A DNA stretch of 64,000 bases, from positions 310,001-374,000 of the forward strand of contig JACKKZ010000002.1 of the NCBI GenBank assembly GCA_024236195.1, in the 5' to 3' direction. The position numbers were made by a program, and so were the translations under genes. This document shows positions 8,378 to 16,346 of the stretch, piece after piece. The stretch's first letter is position 1, and each line of letters starts with the position of its first letter. Source of the DNA: Sphingomonadaceae bacterium (lineage in GTDB: Bacteria > Pseudomonadota > Alphaproteobacteria > Sphingomonadales > Sphingomonadaceae). The notes under the pieces were generated by a model. That model made no database searches. It was not told the DNA's origin and saw nothing but the letters and a program-made list of their open reading frames with translations.

Positions 8378-9121
8378 ATGGATTTCAGCGGGCAGCATGT
8401 GGTCATAACCGGGGCTTCCACCGGCATCGGGCGGGCCACGGCAGAACGTATCCTCGCGGCTGGCAGCAAGGTCACGCTGATCGCGCGCAGTGCGGGCAAG
8501 CTCGAAGAATTGCGCGCCGCGCATGGTGATGCCGTGCATGTCGCTGCAGCGGATGTTGGCGATGCCGCAGCGCTTGGGGCAGCGCTGGATGCGGCTGAAG
8601 CCTTTGCCCCGGTGGACGGGCTGTTCCTCAATGCCGGGACCGGCGGGACCTTCGCCCCGCTGGAGGCCTATTCGGACGAGAATTTCGACGCGCTGATGGC
8701 GGTCAATATGGCTGCTCCTTTCCGGGCGATCCGCCAGCTCTTCCCGGCGATGAAGGCGCGCGGCAAGGGGGCAATCCTGATCACGGGTTCGCTCGCCAGC
8801 GAGCGCGGGATGGCGATGAATGTCGCCTATGTGATGAGCAAACACGCCGTGCTCGGCCTCGCCCGTGCCGCGGCGATGGAGGGTGCGCCGCACGGAGTGC
8901 GCTCAAATTGCATTGTGCCGGGCTTCATCGACACGCCGCTGATGGGGAATATCCCGGAAGACCAGAAAGCGCATCTGTCCAGCCGCGTCCCACAAGGGCG
9001 GATGGGCAGTTCAGAAGAAACGGCAGAGGTCGCCGCTTTCCTGCTTTCGAACGCGGCCAGTCATGTCACCGGGCAAAGCTGGGCCGTTGATGGCGGGGTG
9101 CTGGGGACGCTCAGCGTATGA
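8378..9121 (+). CDS. Short-chain dehydrogenase/reductase (SDR)
   Basis: The 247-residue classical SDR has the cofactor motif TGASTGIG (11-18), the structural NAG (85-87), catalytic Ser138 in ITGSLAS and the YVMSK motif (Tyr151, Lys155). The C-terminal VTGQSWAVDGG is typical. It starts 4 nt after the amidohydrolase stop, so the two are probably coupled. In beta-aryl ether catabolism, SDRs of the LigD/L/N type oxidise the alpha-alcohol; this one is not clearly of that clade, so it could oxidise or reduce another intermediate. Confidence 0.88.
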   Translation: MDFSGQHVVITGASTGIGRATAERILAAGSKVTLIARSAGKLEELRAAHGDAVHVAAADVGDAAALGAALDAAEAFAPVDGLFLNAGTGGTFAPLEAYSDENFDALMAVNMAAPFRAIRQLFPAMKARGKGAILITGSLASERGMAMNVAYVMSKHAVLGLARAAAMEGAPHGVRSNCIVPGFIDTPLMGNIPEDQKAHLSSRVPQGRMGSSEETAEVAAFLLSNAASHVTGQSWAVDGGVLGTLSV

Positions 9122-9206
9122 GGAACGGGTCTCCCTGACCCGTTCGCCTCGAGCGCAGTCGAGAGGCATCTGCCACAGGTGTCTCGACTTCGCTCGACAC
9201 GAACGG
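9122..9206. repeat. Intergenic palindromic repeat of the CTCGACTTCGCTCGA type
   Basis: The 93-nt gap before the third GST holds two short palindrome-like elements. CTCGAGCGCAGTCGAG lies at about 9149-9164, and TCTCGACTTCGCTCGACA at about 9182-9199 is followed by CGAACGGAG. Such elements, often written TCTCGACTTCGCTCGA with CGAACGG after it, are common intergenic repeats in alphaproteobacteria. Part of it serves as the ribosome site of the next gene (GGAGAAGGG). It may form a hairpin inside the operon transcript. Confidence 0.5.
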
Positions 9207-9214
9207 AGAAGGGA

Positions 9215-10021
9215 ATGCCGGAATTGAAGGGTCTTATGATGCTCAAATATTACCACGCCGAACCGCTGGCGAATTCGCTCAAATCCATGCTCCCGCTCAA
9301 GGAGAAGGGGCTGGCTTACGAGAGCATCTATGTCGATTTGCACAAGTTCGAGCAGCATTCGGACTGGTTCGTGGCGATCAACCCGGAAGGGCAAGTGCCC
9401 GTGCTCGACCATGACGGGACGATCATCACCCACACCACGGTGATCAACGAATATCTCGAAGATGTCTTCCCCGATGCCCAGCCCGCGAGCGGCCCCTTGC
9501 GCCCGCGCGACGCGGTGGGCGCGGCGCGGATGCGCTACTGGAACAAATTCGTGGACGAGCATGTGATGAACTTTGTTTCCATGCATGGCTGGCACCGGCT
9601 GGTGCGGGTAATCGCCAGCAGCATCGAGGATGGCCAGTTCGAAGAGCTGATGAGCCATGTCCCTCTGCCCGACCAGAAGAAGAAATGGGAAACCGCGCGC
9701 AGCGGCTTCGCGCAGAAGGACCTCGACCACGCGACGGACAAGATCGTCTATGCGCTCGACAAGATCGAGCAGCATCTGGGCGAAAATGCTTACCTCGCAG
9801 GCGAAACCTATTCACTGGCGGACATCAATTTCTATTCGCATTGCGGGCTGATGGTCGATCGCATGTTCCCCGACATGAAAGTCAACGAAACCCGCCCCAA
9901 TATCGTCCGCTGGCGCGACGCGGTGAGCGCGCGCCCGGCGGTGCAGGAAGCATTGCAGAGCGAAGACCGCACCGCCCCCGGCCTGCGCACATGGAGCGGC
10001 GCGGGGACCGAGCATAGTTGA
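9215..10021 (+). CDS. ligF: LigF-class glutathione S-transferase, beta(S)-etherase candidate
   Basis: The 268-residue protein closely follows LigF of Sphingobium: AEPLANSLKS at the active-site loop (LigF GPGANSLKP), KFEQHSDWF, INPEGQVPVL, VINEYLEDVFP, the WNKFVDEHV helix and LPDQKKKW. LigF uses glutathione to cleave the beta(S) aryl ether of alpha-keto lignin dimers. The ATG at 9215 follows GGAGAAGGG; the in-frame upstream extension lies in repeat sequence. With the GST pair at the operon start this gives enzymes that could cover both stereoisomers. Activity on another aryl ether or a chlorinated aromatic is the main alternative. Confidence 0.8.
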   Translation: MPELKGLMMLKYYHAEPLANSLKSMLPLKEKGLAYESIYVDLHKFEQHSDWFVAINPEGQVPVLDHDGTIITHTTVINEYLEDVFPDAQPASGPLRPRDAVGAARMRYWNKFVDEHVMNFVSMHGWHRLVRVIASSIEDGQFEELMSHVPLPDQKKKWETARSGFAQKDLDHATDKIVYALDKIEQHLGENAYLAGETYSLADINFYSHCGLMVDRMFPDMKVNETRPNIVRWRDAVSARPAVQEALQSEDRTAPGLRTWSGAGTEHS

Positions 10022-10063
10022 GAATTGTCCGGGATCGGGACGGGATAGCTTGGAGAAAGAAAA

Positions 10064-11071
10064 ATGCGTGCATGGATGTTGCCGGCGGGTTCCGACGGCT
10101 TTGACAAGCTCTTCCTGAAAACCGACCTGCCTGACCCGCAGCCGGGCCCCGGCGAAGTGCTGGTCGCGCCCAAGGCGTGGTCAATCAACTACCGCGATTT
10201 CGCCGTGGCGAGCGGGCAGTATTTCGGCGGCGTGTTGCAGCAGGATGCTGTACCGCTGTCTGACGGCGCAGGCGAAGTTGTCGCAGTGGGCGCAGGCGTG
10301 ACCACCGTCGCTGTTGGCGACCATGTGCAATCGAGCTTCTTCCCGCTATGGGTCGAAGGACCGCCGCGCATGGGCCCGGCGCTGGGCGATGGCACCGGCG
10401 CAGGGATGCTGGCCGAGCTGGTCGTGCTGCCCGAAAGCGGCGTGGTGCCGATTGCCAAGAGCCTCTCGCTCGCCGAAGCGGCCTGCCTTCCCTGCGCGGG
10501 CGTGACCGCATGGCATGCGCTGTGCGAAGGCGGACGCCCGGTGACAGCGGGCGACAAGGTGCTGGTGCTGGGCAGCGGCGGCGTTTCCGTGCTCGCCTTG
10601 CAGATCGCGCGGGCAAGCGGGGCGGAAGTGATTGCCACCTCCTCCTCCGACGCCAAGCTCGCCCGGCTCAAGGAACTGGGCGCAGCGCATCTGATCAACT
10701 ACCGCGACATCCCCGAATGGGGCGCGCATGTTAAGGCGCAGTTTGGCGGGGCGGACAAGGTGGTCGAAGTCGGCGGCACCGGCACACTGGGGCAGAGCTT
10801 TGCTGCGCTTGGCTTCTCCGGTGAAGTCGCGCTGATCGGTGTGCTCAGCCATGCCGAACCGCCCAGCCCCCATGCGCTGATGATGGTCGGCGGAACCTTG
10901 CGCGGGATCTTCGTCGGCTCCGCCGCGATGGCGCGCAAATTAAACGCCGCAGTCGATGCCAACGGGATCAAGCCGGTGATCGGCAAGAGCTACGCCTTTG
11001 AAGATGCACCTGCCGCCTATGCCCATGCCTGGGGGCCGGACAGCTTCGCCAAGACGGTGATCGAGCTCTAA
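10064..11071 (+). CDS. Zinc-independent medium-chain NAD(P)-dependent oxidoreductase
   Basis: The 335-residue protein belongs to the MDR superfamily: a GroES-like N-terminal half (NYRDFAVASGQY, SDGAGEVVAVG) and a Rossmann half with VLGSGGVSVLALQIA. The zinc-ligand cysteines and histidine of true alcohol dehydrogenases are not in place, so a quinone-oxidoreductase-like NADPH-dependent reductase or ketone reductase is likely. It sits between ligF and the MFS gene; the next ATG is one base after its stop, so they are co-transcribed. It could reduce a ketone or an enone intermediate in the pathway. Confidence 0.82.
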   Translation: MRAWMLPAGSDGFDKLFLKTDLPDPQPGPGEVLVAPKAWSINYRDFAVASGQYFGGVLQQDAVPLSDGAGEVVAVGAGVTTVAVGDHVQSSFFPLWVEGPPRMGPALGDGTGAGMLAELVVLPESGVVPIAKSLSLAEAACLPCAGVTAWHALCEGGRPVTAGDKVLVLGSGGVSVLALQIARASGAEVIATSSSDAKLARLKELGAAHLINYRDIPEWGAHVKAQFGGADKVVEVGGTGTLGQSFAALGFSGEVALIGVLSHAEPPSPHALMMVGGTLRGIFVGSAAMARKLNAAVDANGIKPVIGKSYAFEDAPAAYAHAWGPDSFAKTVIEL

Positions 11072-11072
11072 C

Positions 11073-12305
11073 ATGGCGAGCGCGCCCCGCGATACGCGCT
11101 ATGAGCTGGGACTGCTTGTCCTGCTCACCCTCGCCAATGGCGTGGTGGCGTTTGACCGGCTGACTGTCGCTTTCCTTGCGCCTTACATTGTCGCCGACCT
11201 GCATCTCAGCAATGCGCAGGTCGGTTGGCTGGCTGGCGCCTTGTCCGGCGCGATTGCCCTGTCTGCCTTCTTCGGCGGACGACTGGCGGACCGGAGCGGC
11301 AAGCGCAAGGCGATCCTGATTGCCTGCACCGTGCTGTTCTCCATCGGCTCCGGCGCGGGCGGGCTTGCCATGAGCTTTGCCATGCTCTTCGCAGCGCGCT
11401 TCCTGCTCGGCGTGGCGGAAGGGCCGATGGTCCCGGTCAGCCAGACGGTCATGGCCGAAACCAGCGCGCCTGAGCGTCGGGGCATGAATATGGGCATCAT
11501 GCAGATGGTCGGGGCCTTTGGCCTTGGCGCGATGCTCGGCCCGATTGTCGCTACCCAGATTGCCGAAACGCAGGGCTGGCGCGTGGCGCTGTTCCTCTCC
11601 GCCGCGCCGGGGCTGGTGCTGGCGGCGATCATGTTCCTGTTCATGAAGCGCGATGTCCCACCGCCTGCAAGTGTGAGCCGCGAGACAGGTTCGGTGCTGG
11701 AGGCCCTCACCGCGCTGCTGCGCATCCCCAATATGCGCGCTTCGCTGGGCGTTGCGGCACTGTTTACTGCCTGGCTCGTCCTCCAGAACACGTTCCTCGC
11801 GCTCTACCTCACCGAAGTGAAGGGCCTCAGCCCCACTGCCATGGGCGGCGTGCTGTCGATGGGCGGGCTTGCCGGGATCATCGGCGGGGTCGGCCTGCCC
11901 TTCCTGTCTGACCGGATCGGGCGCAAGCCGGTGGTGGTGGGTGCGACGCTGGCCGGGATTGCCTGCCCTGTTGCACTGCTCGCCCTGCCGGGTGACCCGC
12001 TGCTGCTGGGCGGCGCAATCCTGCTTGGCTGGCTGCCGCTGGGCATCGCCCCGCTCTATTGTGCCACCATCCCGACCGAGAGCGTCAGCCCCGCGATGGC
12101 GACCACCGCGGTCGGCCTTTCCATGGGAACGGCGGAGCTGATCGGCGGGGTTGCTGCTCCGGCTCTCGCCGGGCCGGTGGCGGATGCTTACGGCCTCGCC
12201 AGCGTGCTCTATATCTGCATCGCGCTGGCGCTTGCCGCTGCGATGGTCGCCCTGTTCCTCAAAGAAACCGCGCCCTGCATTGTTGGCGCACCAGTGAAAG
12301 CCTGA
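11073..12305 (+). CDS. MFS transporter, probable uptake of aromatic substrate
   Basis: The 410-residue membrane protein has about 12 hydrophobic segments in two halves. The MFS signature lies between segments 2 and 3 (FFGGRLADRSGKRK) and is repeated in the second half (LSDRIGRKP). The start is one nt after the preceding stop and the following gene begins 4 nt after its stop, so it is embedded in the catabolic operon. MFS permeases in such operons usually import the aromatic acid or dimer; export of an intermediate cannot be excluded. Confidence 0.9.
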   Translation: MASAPRDTRYELGLLVLLTLANGVVAFDRLTVAFLAPYIVADLHLSNAQVGWLAGALSGAIALSAFFGGRLADRSGKRKAILIACTVLFSIGSGAGGLAMSFAMLFAARFLLGVAEGPMVPVSQTVMAETSAPERRGMNMGIMQMVGAFGLGAMLGPIVATQIAETQGWRVALFLSAAPGLVLAAIMFLFMKRDVPPPASVSRETGSVLEALTALLRIPNMRASLGVAALFTAWLVLQNTFLALYLTEVKGLSPTAMGGVLSMGGLAGIIGGVGLPFLSDRIGRKPVVVGATLAGIACPVALLALPGDPLLLGGAILLGWLPLGIAPLYCATIPTESVSPAMATTAVGLSMGTAELIGGVAAPALAGPVADAYGLASVLYICIALALAAAMVALFLKETAPCIVGAPVKA

Positions 12306-12309
12306 AACC

Positions 12310-13209
12310 ATGTGGGAAGTCCGCGTCAGCCCCAGCGGCGATTTCAACAACACGCCGCTCAACTTCGCCCAGTTCCGCACCGAACCCATCGCCGCCGCCA
12401 TGGGCGCGGAAGTGATTGGCGTGCGGCTGACCGATCTCGACGAGCAAGGCTTCGAGGATTTCAAGCGCGCGCTTTACCACCACAAGATGCTGTTCGTCCG
12501 CGACCAGCACCTCAGCCATGGCGAGCATGAGGCATGGGCCGCGCGGCTCGGCCCCTTCGCCGTGGATGCCTATACGCAGGGCGTGGAGGGCCACCGCGAG
12601 GTCCACCCGATCATCAAGGAAGCGGAGACCAGTTCCAAGGCGCTGTTCGGCGGCGGCTGGCATACGGACAGCCCCTTCCTCGTCGAACCGCCAGCGATCA
12701 CGACCCTGCGCGCAGTCGAAGTCCCACCCTATGGCGGCGACACCACCTGGGCCAATTGCGCGCTCGCGCTGGCGCAGCTCACCCCCACCTATCGCGACAT
12801 GCTGCGCGGGCTGAAAGTGTGGATGAGTGCGAGCAACAATTTCGCCACGCAGGAAAAGCTGCTGGGTGGCGCAATCAAGTTTGCCGATCAGGAACAATTC
12901 GATCAGGGCCAGCGCGGCCACTGCCACCCGCTGGTGCGCACTCACCCCGAAAGCGGCGAGGAATCGCTCAATATCTGCGACACCTATGCCGCCGGGATCG
13001 AAGGCATGACCAGCCACGAGGCGAAGCCGATCCTCGACTATCTCGTCTGGCACGCCACCCAACACGCCTTCACCTGCCGCCTGCGCTGGGAAGCAGGCAT
13101 GGTCGCGCTGTGGGACAACCGCCTAACGATGCATTTGGGGCCGAATGACTATGACGGCTATCGGCGGGAGATGTACCGGACGACGACGGCCGGGGGTGTG
13201 GTGGAGTAG
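12310..13209 (+). CDS. TauD/TfdA-family 2-oxoglutarate-dependent dioxygenase
   Basis: The 299-residue protein has the double-stranded beta-helix Fe(II) site: GGWHTDSPF supplies His and Asp (about 117 and 119), the distal His is in LTMHLGP (about 276) and the 2-oxoglutarate arginine in YDGYRREMYR. TauD/TfdA enzymes hydroxylate next to a heteroatom and can thereby open sulfonates or aryl-oxy ethers (as in 2,4-D). It ends the plus-strand operon. Its presence beside GST etherases raises the possibility of a second, oxidative ether-opening route; hydroxylation of another side chain is equally possible. Confidence 0.85.
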   Translation: MWEVRVSPSGDFNNTPLNFAQFRTEPIAAAMGAEVIGVRLTDLDEQGFEDFKRALYHHKMLFVRDQHLSHGEHEAWAARLGPFAVDAYTQGVEGHREVHPIIKEAETSSKALFGGGWHTDSPFLVEPPAITTLRAVEVPPYGGDTTWANCALALAQLTPTYRDMLRGLKVWMSASNNFATQEKLLGGAIKFADQEQFDQGQRGHCHPLVRTHPESGEESLNICDTYAAGIEGMTSHEAKPILDYLVWHATQHAFTCRLRWEAGMVALWDNRLTMHLGPNDYDGYRREMYRTTTAGGVVE

Positions 13210-13288
13210 GGGTGGTGGCTGCTATCGGGCGAGCGCTGGGACAGAAGGCTGATAACGTCTGTCGGCACAATCACGAACTGGAAAGCAA

Positions 13289-13654
13289 ATGAGCTGGTTT
13301 GCCAAGAAGAAGACCAACGGGCCGGATTATTCCTCAGTGACGTCCCGCGACAAAGTTGCGCGCCTCGTCGACAAGGGCCAGCTGGTTCCTATGCTCCTTT
13401 TGCCAGAGATGTTCGGAGGGGACGCCAGCGAGGCCAATCTGGTCTTCGTTCCACCCTTCGCTGCTGACCTGAAGAAACGCGCTGACGAGAATATCATTCG
13501 ACGCTTGGCGGCTGAAGGGAAGATTACCCGCTATAATGCTGAGCCAATTTATTGTGGCAGAAGCTTTGTCCCCGTCGCTGTGACGGTCCAAGCCTTTGAT
13601 CCTGGCGACTTCACGGAAACGATTAGGATTTGGGGTGAAGCGTTGTCGGCGTAG
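13289..13654 (+). CDS. Hypothetical protein, 121 residues
   Basis: I do not recognise the family. The protein is soluble, without a signal peptide, and starts with a basic stretch (MSWFAKKKTNG). Its sequence is well mixed, with a hydrophobic core around VPMLLLPEMFGG and LVFVPPFAADLKKRA, so it looks like a real folded protein. It begins 79 nt after the dioxygenase gene, and its codon use is less GC-rich in third positions than the operon upstream, which suggests separate origin. Confidence 0.55.
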   Translation: MSWFAKKKTNGPDYSSVTSRDKVARLVDKGQLVPMLLLPEMFGGDASEANLVFVPPFAADLKKRADENIIRRLAAEGKITRYNAEPIYCGRSFVPVAVTVQAFDPGDFTETIRIWGEALSA

Positions 13655-13673
13655 GCAAATCCTAGCATCCGCA

Positions 13674-13784
13674 ATGGCATCGCAACCGGAATGTCCATTC
13701 CCGGTCGATGCATTGGGGCGTGACCAGCCGGAAGCCTTCAAACAGGCGCTGCTGGCGTTCCTTGATCGGCATTTGGGGAAATGA
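13674..13784 (+). pseudogene. Remnant of an alpha/beta hydrolase C-terminus
   Basis: The in-frame stretch encodes CPFPVDALGRDQPEAFKQAL followed by LAFLDRHLG and a stop. This resembles the end of alpha/beta hydrolases, where the catalytic histidine region leads into PEAF and a final helix ending in AFL. No upstream body (nucleophile elbow) is present in any frame, so the piece is probably a relic of deletion. It could also be a chance open frame; only the C-terminal pattern supports it. Confidence 0.35.
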
Positions 13785-13825
13785 TGCGGGAGCTAGCCGG
13801 TGGCTCGATCCAGCAAACTCCCAAA

Positions 13826-13976
13826 CCCTCATCCAACTGCAACTAGGCGCTTTCGCGCCAAGTCTTCGTATCGTTCTCCCACCGGGAGAAGAAATGCGCG
13901 AGCAAAACCCTTCTCCTTTGGGGAGAAGGATACGAAGGCTTGTGAGCGCAGCGAGCTAGCCGGAGTTGGATGAGGG
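13826..13976. repeat. Long imperfect cruciform repeat, family A copy 1
   Basis: Outer arms of 13 nt pair perfectly (13826-13838, CCCTCATCCAACT, with 13964-13976). Inner arms (13864-13880 with 13921-13937) match at 16 of 17 positions, and a small GGCGCTTTCGCGCC-type hairpin sits in between. The right half (GGATACGAAGGCTTG ... CTAGCCGGAGTTG) recurs at 34993-35046. It is a non-coding structured element in the gap after the catabolic operon; open frames crossing it are spurious. Confidence 0.75.
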
Positions 13977-14014
13977 GTTGCAAGCTATCTGGTAGGCGCC
14001 TTGCCATCCAGGAT

Positions 14015-14162
14015 CCTCCCCATTTTGCGCCAGCCAAATGGGGAGGGGGACCGCCAGCCTGCAAGGCTGGGGGTGGAGGGGTATGGCGCCACTTACCCCT
14101 CCGTCACAGCGCCTTGCGGCGCTGCGCCACCTCCCAATTTGTGCTGCGCAAAAATGGGGAGG
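14015..14162. repeat. Palindromic intergenic repeat, family B copy 1
   Basis: The element starts with CCTCCCCATTTTGCG, ends with CGCAAAAATGGGGAGG, and contains two internal hairpins (AGCCTGCAAGGCT and GCGCCTTGCGGCGC). The same element is present in reverse orientation at 61244-61393. No protein is encoded. It looks like a REP/BIME-type or miniature mobile element typical of intergenic gaps. Confidence 0.75.
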
Positions 14163-14292
14163 AACATGCTGGTCATTTTCCTACATCGCCCCAAACCGCT
14201 ATCCCGGCGGCATGTCTCCCACCGCTCAATTCCACCCGCACGCCAGCTACCCAGAACCCCAACCCGGCCCCGGTTTTTCCCGCATTGAACCC

Positions 14293-14317
14293 TGTTCCAT
14301 GTGTTCCACTTGTTCAG
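14293..14317. repeat. 25-nt dispersed repeat, family C copy 1
   Basis: TGTTCCATGTGTTCCACTTG and the next five bases (14293-14317) are found exactly, as the reverse complement, at 28037-28061. Both copies lie in gaps between genes. It contains the tandem half GTTCCA-TGT-GTTCCA, which may be a protein-binding or repeat-family motif. Confidence 0.6.
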
Positions 14318-14348
14318 CAACGCCATGGCAAAACTGAACCCGTCCATA

Positions 14349-14750
14349 TCAATCGCCGAAGAAGTTCAGCTCCAGCAGCACATTGTTGGGGTCGGCAGTG
14401 AAGATCTGGCGCAGGCCGATCTGTTCGATGAAGTTGGTCTGGTACTCTGCCCCGCGCGCATCCAGCCGGGCGATCATCGCGTCGTAATTGGCGCAGCGCA
14501 GCGCGACGTGGTGGAGCGCGCCGGTCAGTTGGCCGGGGGTTACGGCGCGGTCATAGGCGCGCGGGCAATCGAGCGAATTGATATGGATGATCGCACGGCC
14601 TTCCTTGTCGAACATCCAGGTCGCGTTCTGCGGCGTCAGCGGCGCAGGCGCATCGCGCCGGTCGAGGTCGAGCAGCTCGGCATAGAATTGCGCGGTGCCG
14701 TCCAGATCGTCGGTGATGATGTTGATATGGTCCAGCGCTTCAACCGTCAT
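14349..14750 (-). CDS. VOC (glyoxalase/bleomycin resistance/dioxygenase) family protein
   Basis: The 133-residue protein has one pair of beta-alpha-beta-beta-beta units: LDHINIITDDLDGTAQFY with the first metal His, LHHVALRC with the second, and the C-terminal DPNNVLLELNFF with a Glu ligand. Single-module VOC proteins act as lyases, isomerases or thiol transferases, often with glutathione. The start is set by GGAGAGG just upstream of the ATG at 14750. It is divergent from ligM across a 99-nt gap with a palindromic operator, so it probably belongs to the same regulon. The substrate is unknown. Confidence 0.82.
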   Translation of the reverse strand: MTVEALDHINIITDDLDGTAQFYAELLDLDRRDAPAPLTPQNATWMFDKEGRAIIHINSLDCPRAYDRAVTPGQLTGALHHVALRCANYDAMIARLDARGAEYQTNFIEQIGLRQIFTADPNNVLLELNFFGD

Positions 14751-14787
14751 GAGCCTCTCCTCTTTTCGCTTGCGGGCCTTCCGCAAT

Positions 14788-14808
14788 TTTGTATGTATAG
14801 CATACTAA
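14788..14808. promoter_or_regulatory. Palindromic operator between VOC gene and ligM
   Basis: An inverted repeat, TTTGTATG-TATAG-CATACTAA, has 8-nt arms with one mismatch and a 5-nt centre. It is AT-rich within a GC-rich genome and sits midway in the divergent gap, 42 nt from the ligM ATG. The form suits a GntR- or MarR-type dimer. Its sequence differs from the palindrome at 519-537, so a different regulator is likely. Confidence 0.5.
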
Positions 14809-14849
14809 TTTCGGCGAGTCCGCAATCATAAAACGGAGAGGAAACTACC

Positions 14850-16253
14850 ATGGCGGCACAGAACCTTGAACAGGTCCTGCAAGGACAGGACAATATCGTA
14901 TCCATGCTGCGCAATTCGCAGCTGGGGGCCTATGTCTATCCGGTGGTGGCGCCCGAATTCTCCAACTGGCGCAGCGAGCAATGGGCATGGCAGCACAGCG
15001 CCGTGCTGTTCGACCAGTCGCACCACATGGTGAACCTCTATATCCGCGGGAAGGACGCGCATAAGCTGCTGTCCGACACGATGATCAACAGCTCCAAGGG
15101 CTGGTGCGTCAACAAGGCCAAGCAATATGTGCCCACCACCCCCTATGGCCATGTGATCGGTGACGGCATCATCTTCTGGGAAGAGGAAGAAAGCTTCACC
15201 TATGTCGGCCGCGCACCGGCCAGCAACTGGCTGCGCTATCACGGCGAAACCGGCGGCTATGATTGCGAAATCGAGCTGGACGACCGCAGCCCGATGCGCC
15301 CGATGGGCAAGCCCGTCACCCGCAAGGAATGGCGCTTCCAGATCCAGGGCCCCAATGCGTGGGACGTGATCGAGAAGCTGCATGGCGGCAAGCTGGAGCA
15401 GCTCAAGTTCTTCAATATGAGCACGATGAACATCGCCGGCCGCGAAGTGCGCACCTTGCGCCACGGCATGTCGGGTGCGCCGGGCCTCGAAATCTGGGGT
15501 CCTTACGAAGAGCAGGAAGAAATCCGCGGCGCGATCCTCGAAGCGGGCAAGGAATTCGGCCTGATCCCGTGCGGCAGCCGCGCCTATCCGTCGAACACGC
15601 TGGAATCGGGCTGGATCCCCTCCCCGCTGCCCGCGATCTACACCGGCGACAAGCTGAAGGGCTTCCGCGAATGGCTCGGCGCTGACAGCTATGAAGCAAC
15701 CGGCTCGATCGGCGGCTCCTATGTCTCCGACAATATCGAAGACTATTACCTCAACCCGTGGGAACTGGGTTATGGCGGCTTCGTGAAGTTCGACCATGAC
15801 TTCCACGGCCGCGAAGCGCTGGAGGCATTGGACCCGGCGGCGCAGCGCAAGAAGGTGACGCTGGCCTGGCATCCGGAAGACATGGCCAAGATCATGGCCA
15901 GCCTGTTCGATCCGGATGGCAAGAACTACAAGTTCTTCGACACCCCGCTCGCCAACTATGCTTCGTCGAACTATGACGCGGTCACCGATGCCGATGGCAA
16001 GGTGCTCGGCTTCTCCATGTTCACCGGCTATTCCTTTAACGAAAAGCAGGCGCTCAGCCTCGCCACCGTGGACGCCAGCGTGCCGGTCGGCAGCGAAGTG
16101 CGCGTGCTGTGGGGCGAAGAGAATGGCGGCACGAAGAAGACCACGGTCGAGCCGCATGAGCAGCTCTCGGTCCGCGCCATCGTCTCGCCGGTTCCCTATA
16201 GCCGCGTGGCCCGTGAAACCTACCAGGAAGGCTGGCGCTCCGAGGGTCTCTGA
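14850..16253 (+). CDS. ligM: LigM-type tetrahydrofolate-dependent O-demethylase (vanillate/3-O-methylgallate)
   Basis: The 467-residue protein belongs to the GcvT/aminomethyltransferase family and matches LigM of Sphingobium along its length: QLGAYVYPVVAPEFSNWRSE, FDQSHHMVNLYIRGKDA, KQYVPTTPYGHVIGDGIIF, GLIPCGSRAYPSNTLESGW and FTGYSFNEKQALSLATVD. LigM moves the methyl group of vanillate or 3-O-methylgallate to tetrahydrofolate, giving protocatechuate or gallate. The length fits LigM and is shorter than the syringate enzyme DesA as I recall it. The start follows GGAGAGGAAA. The partner folate genes metF and ligH found next to ligM in Sphingobium are not here. Confidence 0.9.
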   Translation: MAAQNLEQVLQGQDNIVSMLRNSQLGAYVYPVVAPEFSNWRSEQWAWQHSAVLFDQSHHMVNLYIRGKDAHKLLSDTMINSSKGWCVNKAKQYVPTTPYGHVIGDGIIFWEEEESFTYVGRAPASNWLRYHGETGGYDCEIELDDRSPMRPMGKPVTRKEWRFQIQGPNAWDVIEKLHGGKLEQLKFFNMSTMNIAGREVRTLRHGMSGAPGLEIWGPYEEQEEIRGAILEAGKEFGLIPCGSRAYPSNTLESGWIPSPLPAIYTGDKLKGFREWLGADSYEATGSIGGSYVSDNIEDYYLNPWELGYGGFVKFDHDFHGREALEALDPAAQRKKVTLAWHPEDMAKIMASLFDPDGKNYKFFDTPLANYASSNYDAVTDADGKVLGFSMFTGYSFNEKQALSLATVDASVPVGSEVRVLWGEENGGTKKTTVEPHEQLSVRAIVSPVPYSRVARETYQEGWRSEGL

Positions 16254-16346
16254 TCCTTCGCGCAAGCTGACAGGTGTCGGGGGGAGGTCTCGCAAGGGGT
16301 CTCCCCCTATCTGTTTGGGCCCCTATCCATTTGGGAGAGAGAGCAA

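Noticed and set aside
13970..14401. Several open frames in the 13.9-14.4 kb gap
   Set aside because: They run through palindromic repeats A and B and have no ribosome site or protein-like composition.
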